From Skermanella aerolata KACC 11604 (GTDB lineage Bacteria > Pseudomonadota > Alphaproteobacteria > Azospirillales > Azospirillaceae), in contig NZ_AVFK01000006.1 in NCBI RefSeq assembly GCF_000936425.1, positions 62,001 to 126,000 of the forward strand: DNA of 64,000 bases, in the 5' to 3' direction. Made by a program: the position numbers and the translations under genes. The notes below the pieces were generated by a model, which saw only the letters and a list, made by a program, of their open reading frames with translations, ran no database searches and had not been told where the DNA came from. Within the stretch, counting starts at the first letter, position 1. Each line of letters opens with the position of its first letter. Below, one piece after another: positions 37,383 to 45,526 of this stretch.

Positions 37383-37605
37383 TTGGCCTTACCTGTTCCC
37401 GTGCCCGGCCTTATGATCCGGTATTCTTATCTCTGGCGTTCCGACCGCGACGCGGGACATCGAATGGCCTGGATACGATCTTGAACAGATACCCGGCATG
37501 CCGGATCAGTTTGCATATGGCTATCTTCCTCGAAAACTCTTCTACAGGTTACGTGACGCTATCCTGGCGCATAACACGCCCGTTCAAATGACGAGAAGGA
37601 ACTGA
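37383..37605 (+). pseudogene. PemK/MazF-type toxin remnant with internal deletion and frameshift
   Basis: Beginning at TTG 37383, 4 nt after the antitoxin tail, the frame reads LALPVPVPGLMIRYSYLWRS, the start I recognise from PemK-like toxins encoded beside Phd-like antitoxins. After about 25 codons the frame shifts by +1 near 37443-37464 and reads DIEWPGYDLEQIPGMPDQFA and GYLPRKLFYRLRDAIL to a stop at 37603-37605, resembling the C-terminal end of the same toxin family. The central catalytic part is missing, so the gene is dead. Family assignment is from memory of the sequence pattern. Confidence 0.6.
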
Positions 37606-37654
37606 CGTTAAAATACCAAGGACCGACGATGTTGACTGGCGAGGACGCTGATGC

Positions 37655-37736
37655 CGTAGGTCGGACTAAAGCGAAGCGGTAGCCGACACAGACGCGCCTG
37701 CCTGTCGGCTGCCGCTTCGCTTTAGGCCGACCTACG
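37655..37736. repeat. REP-like palindrome, 34-bp arms
   Basis: Arms 37655-37688 and 37703-37736 are complementary at 32 of 34 positions (one G-U, one A-G mismatch in RNA) around a 14-nt loop. The outer bases read CGTAGGTCGG and the inner half AAGCGAAGCGG. This pattern resembles palindromes I know to be dispersed in many proteobacteria. It lies between the toxin remnant and the orphan antitoxin. Confidence 0.85.
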
Positions 37737-37783
37737 AGGCTCACGGTATTACGTAATGATGCGGATGAAAACGTGAGGTTGTC

Positions 37784-38008
37784 ATGCATACAACCAAGCT
37801 AACTAAAGTTGGCAATTCCACGGGTCTGATCCTGCCGCGTGACGTGCTCGCCGCCGCCGATCTTCAAAGAGTTGATGAGGTCCGTATCGAAGTTCGCAGT
37901 GGGCGAATAGAGATCACCAAAACCGTTGAAACTTGCAACAGCACTATGGATATCGGCCAACGCTTTGCGGCGCATTACCGGCGTACCATGGCGATCCTTT
38001 CTAAATGA
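37784..38008 (+). CDS. AbrB/MazE-family antitoxin, orphan
   Basis: A 74-residue protein with the swapped-hairpin AbrB motif: TKLTKVGNSTGLILPRDVL then DEVRIEVRSGRIEITK. GAGG lies 5 nt before the ATG. The C-terminal DIGQRFAAHYRRTMAILSK resembles antitoxins normally paired with a Doc-type toxin, but no toxin gene follows; the next gene, 24 nt away, is a convergent cupin gene. It may be a leftover that silences toxins elsewhere or only regulates itself. Confidence 0.82.
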   Translation: MHTTKLTKVGNSTGLILPRDVLAAADLQRVDEVRIEVRSGRIEITKTVETCNSTMDIGQRFAAHYRRTMAILSK

Positions 38009-38032
38009 GATGGTTCCTGATCCGCAATCGGC

Positions 38033-39241
38033 TCACGCGATCTCCACCACCTTCATGTTGCCAAGGTCGGTCAACAATTGCCGACGGGCTTTTTCGTTGA
38101 GGCTGGGATGGGCTTCGGCGAATTCCGACTCGGAGAAGCTTTCACGGCCGACGACCCAGGAGACGGGACCCTCGACGCCCGGAGGAATCGGCACGGCGCG
38201 GCGGTCGTCGCCCAGCTGCCAGCCGTTCTGGCCGCGCGTCACTTTCAGGCTGGCGCTGCGGCGGCGCCAGCGCTTGGCGAGCGCGTCGCCAGGCAGGTTC
38301 AGGGTGCCACGGTCGTAGTGAAAAGCCCGCATATGGGCGGCGAACTGGCGGAGGATCGCGGGTTCGCGCACGTAATCGGCGATTCTGGCGCCAAGTGCGG
38401 CCAAATGGTCGGCCATCGGGCCGACGTCCCCGCCGACGGCCTCGGAGCCTGGCGACGGCACCGTGCGGCGGAACAGCGGGTCATGGACCGCGCGTTCGAA
38501 CAGCATCGAGATCAGGTCCAGCCCGATCACGGAGGTCAGCCCGAAGGCGATGTGGATGCTGGTCTCGGCGGAGGCCAGCGCATCATGGTACCAGCCGCGC
38601 GGCAGATACAGCACATCGCCCGGCTTCAGCGTCACCTCCATCGTGACCGGTCCCTTGTGCTTGTCGTGGAATTCCTGACCCAGCGACTTGAAGAAGGGAT
38701 GGGCGATCGGGTCCTCGAAATGGCGCTGATAGAGCCGCCACGTCTTTTCCCCCGTGACGTGGAGCGCGTAGACGTCGTGGGTGTCGAAATGGCTGCCGAA
38801 AGCCTGATGCGCCCGCCATGAGCAGTAGAGATTGGCCTGGGCCTTGCCGCCGAGCCCCTGCTCCAGCGCATTGGCCGCCGCTTTCAGGCCGGGCGTCAGG
38901 CTGTCGATGTCGTTGCAGACCAGCGAGGCGCCGCGCCGCAGCCAGGTCCCGACCTTGTCGAGATCGGCCATCATGGCGTCGCGCCCTTCCCTGTCCTGGG
39001 CCGGACGGCAATATTCCGCAGGCTCGAGGATCTTGGTGTCGAGCACGAGCTGGAGCGACTTGCCCGTCCATATGCCGGACTGGCTCAGGAGACCGGACAA
39101 CGTCGGCCAGTCCATCACGGAGGCCAGCTTGTCCGCGGTACCGGGGATGTGGACCGGCTTCTTCCCGTGGTAGTCGCGGAAGAATTCCTCCGGCGTCAGC
39201 GGATACAGGATATCGGCGAGGCTTGCGATCTGCTGGGGCAT
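38033..39241 (-). CDS. JmjC-like cupin protein, ribosomal oxygenase (RoxA/YcfD) type
   Basis: A 402-residue Fe(II)/2-oxoglutarate-dependent oxygenase of the cupin-4 family, whose characterised members hydroxylate a ribosomal protein. The N-terminus carries YHGKKPVHIPG, and the iron site is H151-x-D153 in GSHFDTHDVYALHV with the distal His in AETSIHIAFG. The upstream frame is open, but MPQQIASLADILYPL fits the family start at 39241. It is divergent from yggS by 119 nt. Substrate specificity within the family is not decided. Confidence 0.88.
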   Translation of the reverse strand: MPQQIASLADILYPLTPEEFFRDYHGKKPVHIPGTADKLASVMDWPTLSGLLSQSGIWTGKSLQLVLDTKILEPAEYCRPAQDREGRDAMMADLDKVGTWLRRGASLVCNDIDSLTPGLKAAANALEQGLGGKAQANLYCSWRAHQAFGSHFDTHDVYALHVTGEKTWRLYQRHFEDPIAHPFFKSLGQEFHDKHKGPVTMEVTLKPGDVLYLPRGWYHDALASAETSIHIAFGLTSVIGLDLISMLFERAVHDPLFRRTVPSPGSEAVGGDVGPMADHLAALGARIADYVREPAILRQFAAHMRAFHYDRGTLNLPGDALAKRWRRRSASLKVTRGQNGWQLGDDRRAVPIPPGVEGPVSWVVGRESFSESEFAEAHPSLNEKARRQLLTDLGNMKVVEIA

Positions 39242-39360
39242 GGTAAGCTGGTCCGGTATTTGAGGCTGGCCGCTGGTTTTGCTGGCTTTTTGCCACAGAT
39301 GGACGCCGATGGACACAGGTGATAGGGTCCACCGCATCTTTTGAGCGGTTAAGACTGGCC

Positions 39361-40065
39361 ATGACGAACGCTGAAACACCTAACTCCACCGCCACCGATA
39401 TCGCGGCCAACCTTGCGGAAGTCCGCAAGGCCATCGCGGATGCCGCCAGGGCGGCTGGCCGCGATCCTTCCGGCGTCACGCTGGTCGCGGTCGGCAAGGT
39501 CCAGCCGGTCGAGAAGCTGGATGCCGCCCTGGAGGCGGGCCAGCGGGTGTTCGGCGAGAACCGGGTCCAGGAGGCCAAGGCCAAGTTCCCGGAGCGGCGG
39601 GAGCGCTGGCCCGATATCGAGCTTCATCTGATCGGGCCGCTTCAGACCAACAAGGTCAAGGAAGCGGTAGCATTGTTCGACGTGATCCAGACCGTGGACC
39701 GGCCGAAGCTGGCGGTGGCGCTGGCCGAGGAAATGGCGAAGCAGGGAAAGCACCCGCGCTGCTATGTCGAGGTCAACACCGGCGCCGAACCGCAGAAGGC
39801 CGGCATCCTGCCGCAGGAGGTCGGGGATTTCCTGGAAAAATGCCGGACGGAGTACGGGTTACCGATCGAGGGCCTGATGTGCATCCCGCCGGCGGACGAG
39901 GAGCCGGCGCTGCATTTCGCCCTGCTGGCCGATCTGGCCAAGCGGCACGGGCTTGCCGGCATCAGCATGGGCATGAGCGGTGATTACGAGACGGCGGTGC
40001 GGTTCGGCGCCACCCATGTCCGCGTCGGCACCGCCATCTTCGGCGAGCGCAAGCCCAAGGAATAG
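39361..40065 (+). CDS. yggS: PLP homeostasis protein YggS/PLPBP
   Basis: A 234-residue single-domain PLP-binding protein with an alanine-racemase-like barrel. Lys46 in LVAVGKVQPVEKL is the PLP lysine (most homologues read VSK). GENRVQEAKAKF, HLIGPLQTNK and SMGMSGDYETAVRFGATHVRVGTAIFG are the family blocks, with the last binding the phosphate. It maintains the cellular PLP pool and is not an active racemase. It has no recognisable operon partner. Confidence 0.95.
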   Translation: MTNAETPNSTATDIAANLAEVRKAIADAARAAGRDPSGVTLVAVGKVQPVEKLDAALEAGQRVFGENRVQEAKAKFPERRERWPDIELHLIGPLQTNKVKEAVALFDVIQTVDRPKLAVALAEEMAKQGKHPRCYVEVNTGAEPQKAGILPQEVGDFLEKCRTEYGLPIEGLMCIPPADEEPALHFALLADLAKRHGLAGISMGMSGDYETAVRFGATHVRVGTAIFGERKPKE

Positions 40066-40091
40066 CGGGACGGGAATAGCAGGTTGGCGCG

Positions 40092-40613
40092 TCAGCCCGC
40101 GACGCACAGCCGGTCGCCCGGCGAACAGTGCTTGAGCAGGGCCAGCAGGTCCGGCAGGGCCAGCGCCACGCAGCCGGCGGTCGGCTCGTAATCGGGCTTC
40201 GCCACATGCATGAAGACGGCGCTGCCGAAACCGGGAACGACGGGATCGTCGTTGTGCCCGATCACCACGACGACGTCGTACAGTCCGTCGGCCCGCCACA
40301 TCTCCTCGTGGCTGGCTGCATGGGGCAGGCTTACCGGCTGGTTATAGGCAGGGTCGGCGGGATCGTCGCACCAGCCGTCGGCAGGGTGGATCGCGGTAAC
40401 AGGAAGGCCGGTTTCCGGTGGAGCCAGACGGTCGGGACGGTACAGCACGCGGCGCAGGACGAAAGCGCCGACCGGCGTCGCGCCGTCCCCTTCCCGCTTG
40501 TCCGCCCTGATGCCGCCGCGTCCGATCGCGCAACGGAAACCGCCACCGGGATATGTCAGCGTTCCGTCGCCGGTAAGCTGCCCGGAAACTTGCCCGGTAA
40601 CCTGGATGTCCAT
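40092..40613 (-). CDS. L,D-transpeptidase (YkuD) family protein
   Basis: A 173-residue YkuD-domain protein without a signal peptide. The catalytic region HVAKPDYEPTAGC has His136 and Cys148; the usual Ser before GC is replaced by Thr-Ala. Earlier parts (KREGDGATPVGAFVLRRVLY, DDPADPAYNQPV, VVVIGHNDDP) match the short cytoplasmic-looking YkuD proteins common in alphaproteobacteria. AGGAAA before ATG 40613 is better placed than the GTG at 40634. It may crosslink peptidoglycan if exported by another route; the lack of a signal leaves this open. Confidence 0.9.
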   Translation of the reverse strand: MDIQVTGQVSGQLTGDGTLTYPGGGFRCAIGRGGIRADKREGDGATPVGAFVLRRVLYRPDRLAPPETGLPVTAIHPADGWCDDPADPAYNQPVSLPHAASHEEMWRADGLYDVVVVIGHNDDPVVPGFGSAVFMHVAKPDYEPTAGCVALALPDLLALLKHCSPGDRLCVAG

Positions 40614-40658
40614 GCCGTTTTCCTGAAGTCTCACCCGAGACCGCGATCATAGCCCCGA

Positions 40659-41645
40659 TCAGAAGGCGCCGCGAGCGGCAGCGGCGCCAGCGCCGTTCGA
40701 CAGGGAGGCGGTGCCGGTACGGGCGCCCTGCTTATACTTGTCAAGCGCGTTCATCATCATGTCGGCCACCAGTTCCGGCGGCACCGGTGCCGGGCCGCTC
40801 GGCGGCCACGCCGCCGTCTGCGTCTGGTTCGCCGGCAGGATACGCGCCTCCGTCTGCGGCTGGGCCTGCGAAGCCGTCGGCTTGGCGCTCGCCCGTTCCG
40901 ACGCCAGATGGGCGGCGGCGCGCTGGACCGGCGTCTTGTCGATATTGGCCGCCGGTCCGGTCGCGACCGGCACCGGCCTGGGGAGAAGGCCGGCGGTGCG
41001 CTTGGGCACCGGGAAGCTCCGCGCCGGTTCCGGGTCGCCGAGACGGCGCTGGACGGGAGCGGCGGTTCGGGCGGCGGGCATCAGCACGTCGCCGGCGGCG
41101 GCAGGTTCGGCCATGGCGACGGTGGTGGGCGCAGGAGCGGAGGCTGGGACCGTCTGGGCCGCCGCGGCAGGGGAGGCCGGAGTTGCAGGGACGGCCGCAG
41201 CGGCCGATCCCGCCGGTCCTGCGGACGAAGGCATGGCGTCCGCAACGGCGGTATCGCCGGTCGTCTGCGGCACGGCGCCATCGGAGTCCTTGAACATCGC
41301 GAGAACGTGCTCGCCGGGGTCCTTGCCGGTGGTTTCCGCGACGATGGCGCTGCCGATACCGGCGACCAGCCCGATGACCCCGCCGTAGATACCGCCGCCG
41401 ATAATCCGCGACACTCCCTTGATCGAGTCGCCGGTCAGCTCGCGGTAGATCGTATTGACCACGGGGATATGCTGGAGCGGGTTGACGATGTCCACGAAGT
41501 CCCAGAAGTCCATATCGACCGTGCCGGTATCCGGCACTTCGTTCTCCTGGATTCCGTTCGGAATCGGAGTCTCCCAGTTCTTTTTGGCGATCTGGGGAGA
41601 TGCGCGGCTGATGCTGGTATCGGCTGTCAGGGTATCGATGGACAT
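40659..41645 (-). CDS. Hypothetical protein with glycine-zipper segment and Ala/Pro-rich tail
   Basis: A 328-residue protein. Residues 1-80 include DFWDFVDIVNPLQHIPVVNT, a block I associate with unnamed alphaproteobacterial proteins. Residues 81-103 form a glycine-zipper/membrane stretch (IIGGGIYGGVIGLVAGIGSA). After residue 125 it is low-complexity Ala/Pro/Thr sequence, then a short basic-acidic end. AGGAGG lies 7 nt before ATG 41645. The zipper suggests membrane insertion; the tail could be periplasmic or cytoplasmic. Function is unknown. Confidence 0.82.
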   Translation of the reverse strand: MSIDTLTADTSISRASPQIAKKNWETPIPNGIQENEVPDTGTVDMDFWDFVDIVNPLQHIPVVNTIYRELTGDSIKGVSRIIGGGIYGGVIGLVAGIGSAIVAETTGKDPGEHVLAMFKDSDGAVPQTTGDTAVADAMPSSAGPAGSAAAAVPATPASPAAAAQTVPASAPAPTTVAMAEPAAAGDVLMPAARTAAPVQRRLGDPEPARSFPVPKRTAGLLPRPVPVATGPAANIDKTPVQRAAAHLASERASAKPTASQAQPQTEARILPANQTQTAAWPPSGPAPVPPELVADMMMNALDKYKQGARTGTASLSNGAGAAAARGAF

Positions 41646-41797
41646 GGCATGGCCTCCTAGGTGACATTCATCAGCAAGGGCCGTGCCAATCGGGGGTACC
41701 ACCGGTTACAGGGGTTTGCGCGGCGGTTGCGGGACATGCCCGGCAAATCCTGCCGCAGGGCCTGGGGAATTCCTGCCGGGCGGAACGATACGCCGCT

Positions 41798-42475
41798 TCA
41801 GCCGGCGGGAACCGGAACCGGCGGATCTTCCAGCATGTCGCGCTCGCTGGTCTTGTCGGGATAAGCGCAGAGGTCACGGACGGCGCAGGCAGGGCAGTCG
41901 GGCTTGCGCGCCTTGCAGATATAGCGGCCGTGCAGGATCAGCCAGTGATGCGCATGGGGCTTCCAGCGCGCCGGGACGTAGCGCACCAGCTTGCGCTCGA
42001 CCTCCTCCGGCGTCTTGCCCCGGGCAAGGCCGGTGCGGTTGGAGACGCGGAAGATGTGGGTATCGACCGCTATCGTGATCTGGCCGAACGCCACGTTGAG
42101 GACGACGTTGGCCGTCTTGCGGCCGACGCCGGGCAGGGCCTCCAGTTCCTTCCGCTTTCGCGGGACCTCGCCGCCGTGCTCGGCGACCAGGATCTCCGAC
42201 AGCCTGATGACGTTCTTCGCCTTGGTGTTGAACAGGCCGATCGTCCGGATGTACTGCCGAAGCTTTTCCTCCCCCAGTTCCACCATCTGACCGGGAGTCT
42301 GGACGATCTGGAACAGTGGACCGGTCGCCTTGTTGACCCCGATATCGGTCGCCTGGGCCGACAGCACGACCGCCACCAGCAGGGTATAGGGGTTGATGTA
42401 TTCCAGCTCGGTCTTGGGAGCCGGATTGTCGGCGGCAAGACGGCGGAAGAATTCGTCGATGTCTGCGGGCTTCAT
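41798..42475 (-). CDS. nth: Endonuclease III (DNA glycosylase/AP lyase)
   Basis: A 225-residue base-excision repair enzyme removing oxidised pyrimidines. The helix-hairpin-helix is LPGVGRKT (114-121) with catalytic Lys120, and Asp138 follows in AVDTHIFR. The [4Fe-4S] ligands are Cys187, 194, 197 and 203 (C-X6-C-X2-C-X5-C). All catalytic residues are present. It is divergent from the DUF2244 gene by 81 nt, an arrangement I recall from other alphaproteobacteria. Confidence 0.97.
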   Translation of the reverse strand: MKPADIDEFFRRLAADNPAPKTELEYINPYTLLVAVVLSAQATDIGVNKATGPLFQIVQTPGQMVELGEEKLRQYIRTIGLFNTKAKNVIRLSEILVAEHGGEVPRKRKELEALPGVGRKTANVVLNVAFGQITIAVDTHIFRVSNRTGLARGKTPEEVERKLVRYVPARWKPHAHHWLILHGRYICKARKPDCPACAVRDLCAYPDKTSERDMLEDPPVPVPAG

Positions 42476-42556
42476 GGTGGCAGCTTATCCCGGCCCAGCC
42501 CTTTGCGCAAAGGCGGCATCTTTACCTAAGCCCGCAAGCCATCATATCGTAGTGTC

Positions 42557-43072
42557 ATGACCGCCATCCTGCCAGACGATACCGGCGGCGCCAGCGCCGG
42601 ACAGAGGGTCTTCTTCGACGCGATCCTGCACCCGCACAGGAGCCTGTCGCCGAAGGGATTCGCGATCTTCATGGGCGTCTTCACGGCCATCAGCCTGACG
42701 GTCGGCGGTTTCTTCTGGCTTCACGGCGCGTGGCCGATCTTCGGCTTCTTCGGATTGGACATCCTGGCGGTCTGGTATGCCTTCCGGCTCAACTATCGCA
42801 GCGCCCGCATGTACGAGACGGTCCGGCTGACGGAGCGCGAACTCGTGGTCCACCGCGTCGGCGTCAAGGGCCGGGACGGCACCTGGACTTTCCAGCCGTA
42901 CTGGCTGCGGGTGACCATGGACGACCCGCCCGAACACGAGAGCCAGGTGACGCTGAGCAGTCACGGGCAGACGCTGACCGTCGGCTCGTTCCTGTCGCCG
43001 GAAGAACGCCTGGACTTCGCCAAGGCGCTGCGGGAAGCCCTGGGAAAGGTCAACGCGGGCCATCCTGCATAG
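42557..43072 (+). CDS. DUF2244 domain membrane protein
   Basis: A 171-residue protein with two adjacent membrane helices (about residues 37-80: FAIFMGVFTAISLTVGGFF and WPIFGFFGLDILAVWYAF) and a soluble C-terminal part with FRLNYRSARMYETVRLTERE and FLSPEERLDFAKALREAL. This pattern matches DUF2244, a family of unknown role often beside nth. It probably sits in the inner membrane with the C-terminus in the cytoplasm. Confidence 0.88.
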   Translation: MTAILPDDTGGASAGQRVFFDAILHPHRSLSPKGFAIFMGVFTAISLTVGGFFWLHGAWPIFGFFGLDILAVWYAFRLNYRSARMYETVRLTERELVVHRVGVKGRDGTWTFQPYWLRVTMDDPPEHESQVTLSSHGQTLTVGSFLSPEERLDFAKALREALGKVNAGHPA

Positions 43073-43181
43073 GCGGGCCCAATAGCAGGAACCGGGCAGC
43101 AGGAACAGGACAGCAAGAATCGGGTTGGCCCGGCTGTTTTTTCGGCGGCATATGACGATCCTCAGTTCGGGAGAGGATGAC

Positions 43182-44084
43182 ATGAGCGCCGCCTTCGACA
43201 TGACCGGTCACGAATTGGACAACTCGACGGATCCAGGCAGCCACTACCGGGCGATCGCCTCGGCGATCGACCTGATCGTGGAGAGCTACCAGGACCAGCC
43301 TTCGCTGGACGAGATGGCCGCAGCCGCCGGGATGAGCCCGTTCCACTTCCAGCGCGTCTTCAAGCGCTGGGCCGGCATCAGCCCCAAGCGCTTCGCGCAG
43401 TTCGTCACTCTGGGACATGCCAAGCGGTTGCTCGACGACGACGAAAGCGTGCTGGGCACGGCATTGGAGGTCGGGCTGTCGGGACCGAGCCGGCTGCACG
43501 ACCTGTTCGTCGCCTGCGAGGCCATGACTCCCGGAGACTACAAGGCCGGCGCCGGGACGCTGACCATCCGCTGGGGGCTCCATGACAGCCCCTTCGGGCG
43601 CGCCCTGCTGGCAGCCACCCCGCGCGGTTTGTGCTGGCTGAGCTTCGTGATCGATGGCGACGAGGACGCGGCGGTCCGTACCTTCGTGGAGGAATGGGGC
43701 GCCGCCGATCTGGTCCGGGACGAAAGCGCCACGGCTGGGATCGCCGCCCGCGTCTTCGCCTTCGGCCCAAACGCCGGTTCGGAAAAGGGAGATCCGATAC
43801 CGCTGGTGCTCCGGGGCACCAACTTCCAGATCAAGGTCTGGGAAGCGCTGCTGCGCATCCCCACCGGCCGCTTCATCAGCTATCAGGACCTCGCCCGCGC
43901 GGTCGGCAGGCCGGAGGCTCCGCGCGCCGTGGGCGCCGCCGTGGGACGGAACCCGATCAGCCTGATCATCCCGTGTCACCGGGTCATCCTGAAGTCGGGC
44001 ATCGTCCACAACTACCGCTGGGGCGTGCGGCGGAAGAAGGCGCTGCTGGCGTTTGAAGCGGCCCGGCTGGGGAAGCAGGCCTGA
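43182..44084 (+). CDS. Ada-like protein: AraC domain plus O6-methylguanine-DNA methyltransferase
   Basis: A 300-residue fusion. Residues about 25-120 are an AraC-type helix-turn-helix (LDEMAAAAGMSPFHFQRVFKRW). Residues about 135-290 are the alkyltransferase with the active-site PCHRV motif followed by NYRWGVRRKKALL. The zinc-bearing N-terminal Ada domain that repairs phosphotriesters and switches Ada on is absent, so it should repair O6-alkylguanine but sense damage differently. GAGAGGATGAC precedes ATG 43182; ATG 43152 is an alternative. Confidence 0.92.
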   Translation: MSAAFDMTGHELDNSTDPGSHYRAIASAIDLIVESYQDQPSLDEMAAAAGMSPFHFQRVFKRWAGISPKRFAQFVTLGHAKRLLDDDESVLGTALEVGLSGPSRLHDLFVACEAMTPGDYKAGAGTLTIRWGLHDSPFGRALLAATPRGLCWLSFVIDGDEDAAVRTFVEEWGAADLVRDESATAGIAARVFAFGPNAGSEKGDPIPLVLRGTNFQIKVWEALLRIPTGRFISYQDLARAVGRPEAPRAVGAAVGRNPISLIIPCHRVILKSGIVHNYRWGVRRKKALLAFEAARLGKQA

Positions 44085-44102
44085 AGGTCCCGCCCCTTCG
44101 GT

Positions 44103-44516
44103 TCAGGCAGCCTCGAAGGTGATCTTCTGGGCGCCCTTCCACAGGGCCAGCTTGCCGATCTCCGGCAGCTTCTCAAGGCCGGAAGTCAGCGTGATGAAGT
44201 GGTTGCCGGCAAGCTGACCCATCTTGCAGGCGAAATGGACGCCGCCATAGGCCAGCAGGATCTCGGTCTCGCTGATGCCGCCGGGATACAGGATGATCTG
44301 TCCGGGAGCGGGGTAGCTGGTGTGGTTCTCATAGCCCACGCCGAAATCGAGGTCTCCCAGCGGGATCCAGACGCCCTCGCCGCTCCAGCGGACATGGACG
44401 ATCTGGGACACGAAGGGCAGCCGCTCGATGAACGCGGCGCATGTCTTGGGCGCCGCTTCGGTTTCGAGGCGCGCATCGAAGACGTGCTCGTTGATCGTGA
44501 CCTTCAGCTTTTCCAT
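44103..44516 (-). CDS. DUF3830 family protein
   Basis: A 137-residue soluble protein. The pattern FDARLETEAAPKTCAAFIERLPF, GEGVWIPLGDLD and PAPGQIILYPGGISETEILLAYG is what I recognise as DUF3830, a cyclophilin-like beta fold of unknown activity. It is the last gene of the leftward heterocycle cluster, 34 nt after the acetamidase/formamidase gene. The distance and orientation argue that it belongs to the same pathway. No catalytic residues can be named. Confidence 0.85.
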   Translation of the reverse strand: MEKLKVTINEHVFDARLETEAAPKTCAAFIERLPFVSQIVHVRWSGEGVWIPLGDLDFGVGYENHTSYPAPGQIILYPGGISETEILLAYGGVHFACKMGQLAGNHFITLTSGLEKLPEIGKLALWKGAQKITFEAA

Positions 44517-44550
44517 GTCTTTTCTTCAAACTCCTGGCTTTGAATCCGTA

Positions 44551-45522
44551 CTACTTGCCGAGCGCCGAGGCCTTCGCTCCCGCCGGCCCGAGCGCCCAAC
44601 GTCCCAGCATGGCATGGATGCCCTTGTGCCGGTTGACCAATTGGGTAACACGCAGGTCGGCGGCGAGGCTGCACAGCCGATAGGCCTCGTCCGCCGAAAG
44701 GCTGGTGCAGCGTGTGATCAAGGCGATCATGTCACGGAGTGCTGTCCGCGCCGCCTCCTCCAGGTCCTCGTCGAAGCCCATCGTGATCAGATGCGTCGGC
44801 GTCTCGGCCCGAGGAGCTTTCAGGCTCGTTCCCTTAACCAGGGTGAGGCGGAAGGTTCCGGTCAACCCCGTTTCGACGGCGGTCAGGCAGACCTCGCCGT
44901 CGCCTTGCGCCGCGTGCCCGTCGCCGGCGGAGAACAGGGCACCCTTGGTCCAGACCGGCAGGTAGAGCGTGGCGCCGGCCACCAGTTCCTTGTTGTCGAT
45001 ATTGCCGCCGAACGAGCGCGGCACGACGGAGGTCAGCCGACCGAGTTCGGCGGCGGGCGCCGTGCCCATCACGCCGAAGAAAGGCTTGGCCGGGATCTCC
45101 AGCCCCCAGGGCGTGCGGACCAGACGCTTTTCCCGGTCGATGGCGAGATGGATGCGGCGGTGGTAGGGGAAATCGTCCGGCAGGGTGCCGGCACCGGGCC
45201 GGATCAGGTTGAAGCCCCAGTTGTCGCGCAGCGCCACGTCGAGGATATCGACGCGCAGGACATCGCCCGGTTCCGCTCCCCGCACCGCGACCGGGCCGGT
45301 CATGATGTGCGGCCCAAGCTCGGATGTCACGGCGGCATGAACGCGGGCATGTTCCGGGCGGATCGTCATGCCACCGGGCGGCAGGTCGTCCCGGCTTCCG
45401 CTCAGCGTGTGGAGGACGACGGTATCGCCGCTCTCGACCTCGGCCACGGGCGGGAGGGCCGCGTCGAAATAACCCCAGTGGACGGTGCCCGGTTCGGGAT
45501 GGATTTGAACTGGTGAGGCCAT
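44551..45522 (-). CDS. Acetamidase/formamidase family protein, copy 2
   Basis: A 323-residue FmdA/AmdA-type amidase with the conserved block [13 protein letters not shown] and GVMGTAPAAELG. It lacks the His-rich N-terminus of the copy at 25178-26149. GGGGGTG precedes the ATG, 4 nt downstream of the ring-opening hydrolase stop, so the two are co-translated. It is well placed to cleave an amide or ureide released by ring opening and to supply ammonia. Confidence 0.92.
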   Translation of the reverse strand: MASPVQIHPEPGTVHWGYFDAALPPVAEVESGDTVVLHTLSGSRDDLPPGGMTIRPEHARVHAAVTSELGPHIMTGPVAVRGAEPGDVLRVDILDVALRDNWGFNLIRPGAGTLPDDFPYHRRIHLAIDREKRLVRTPWGLEIPAKPFFGVMGTAPAAELGRLTSVVPRSFGGNIDNKELVAGATLYLPVWTKGALFSAGDGHAAQGDGEVCLTAVETGLTGTFRLTLVKGTSLKAPRAETPTHLITMGFDEDLEEAARTALRDMIALITRCTSLSADEAYRLCSLAADLRVTQLVNRHKGIHAMLGRWALGPAGAKASALGK

Positions 45523-45526
45523 CGGT

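Noticed and set aside
37376-37591. 71-codon open frame as a separate gene
   Set aside because: It is an alternate frame through the toxin remnant and has no sensible start signal.
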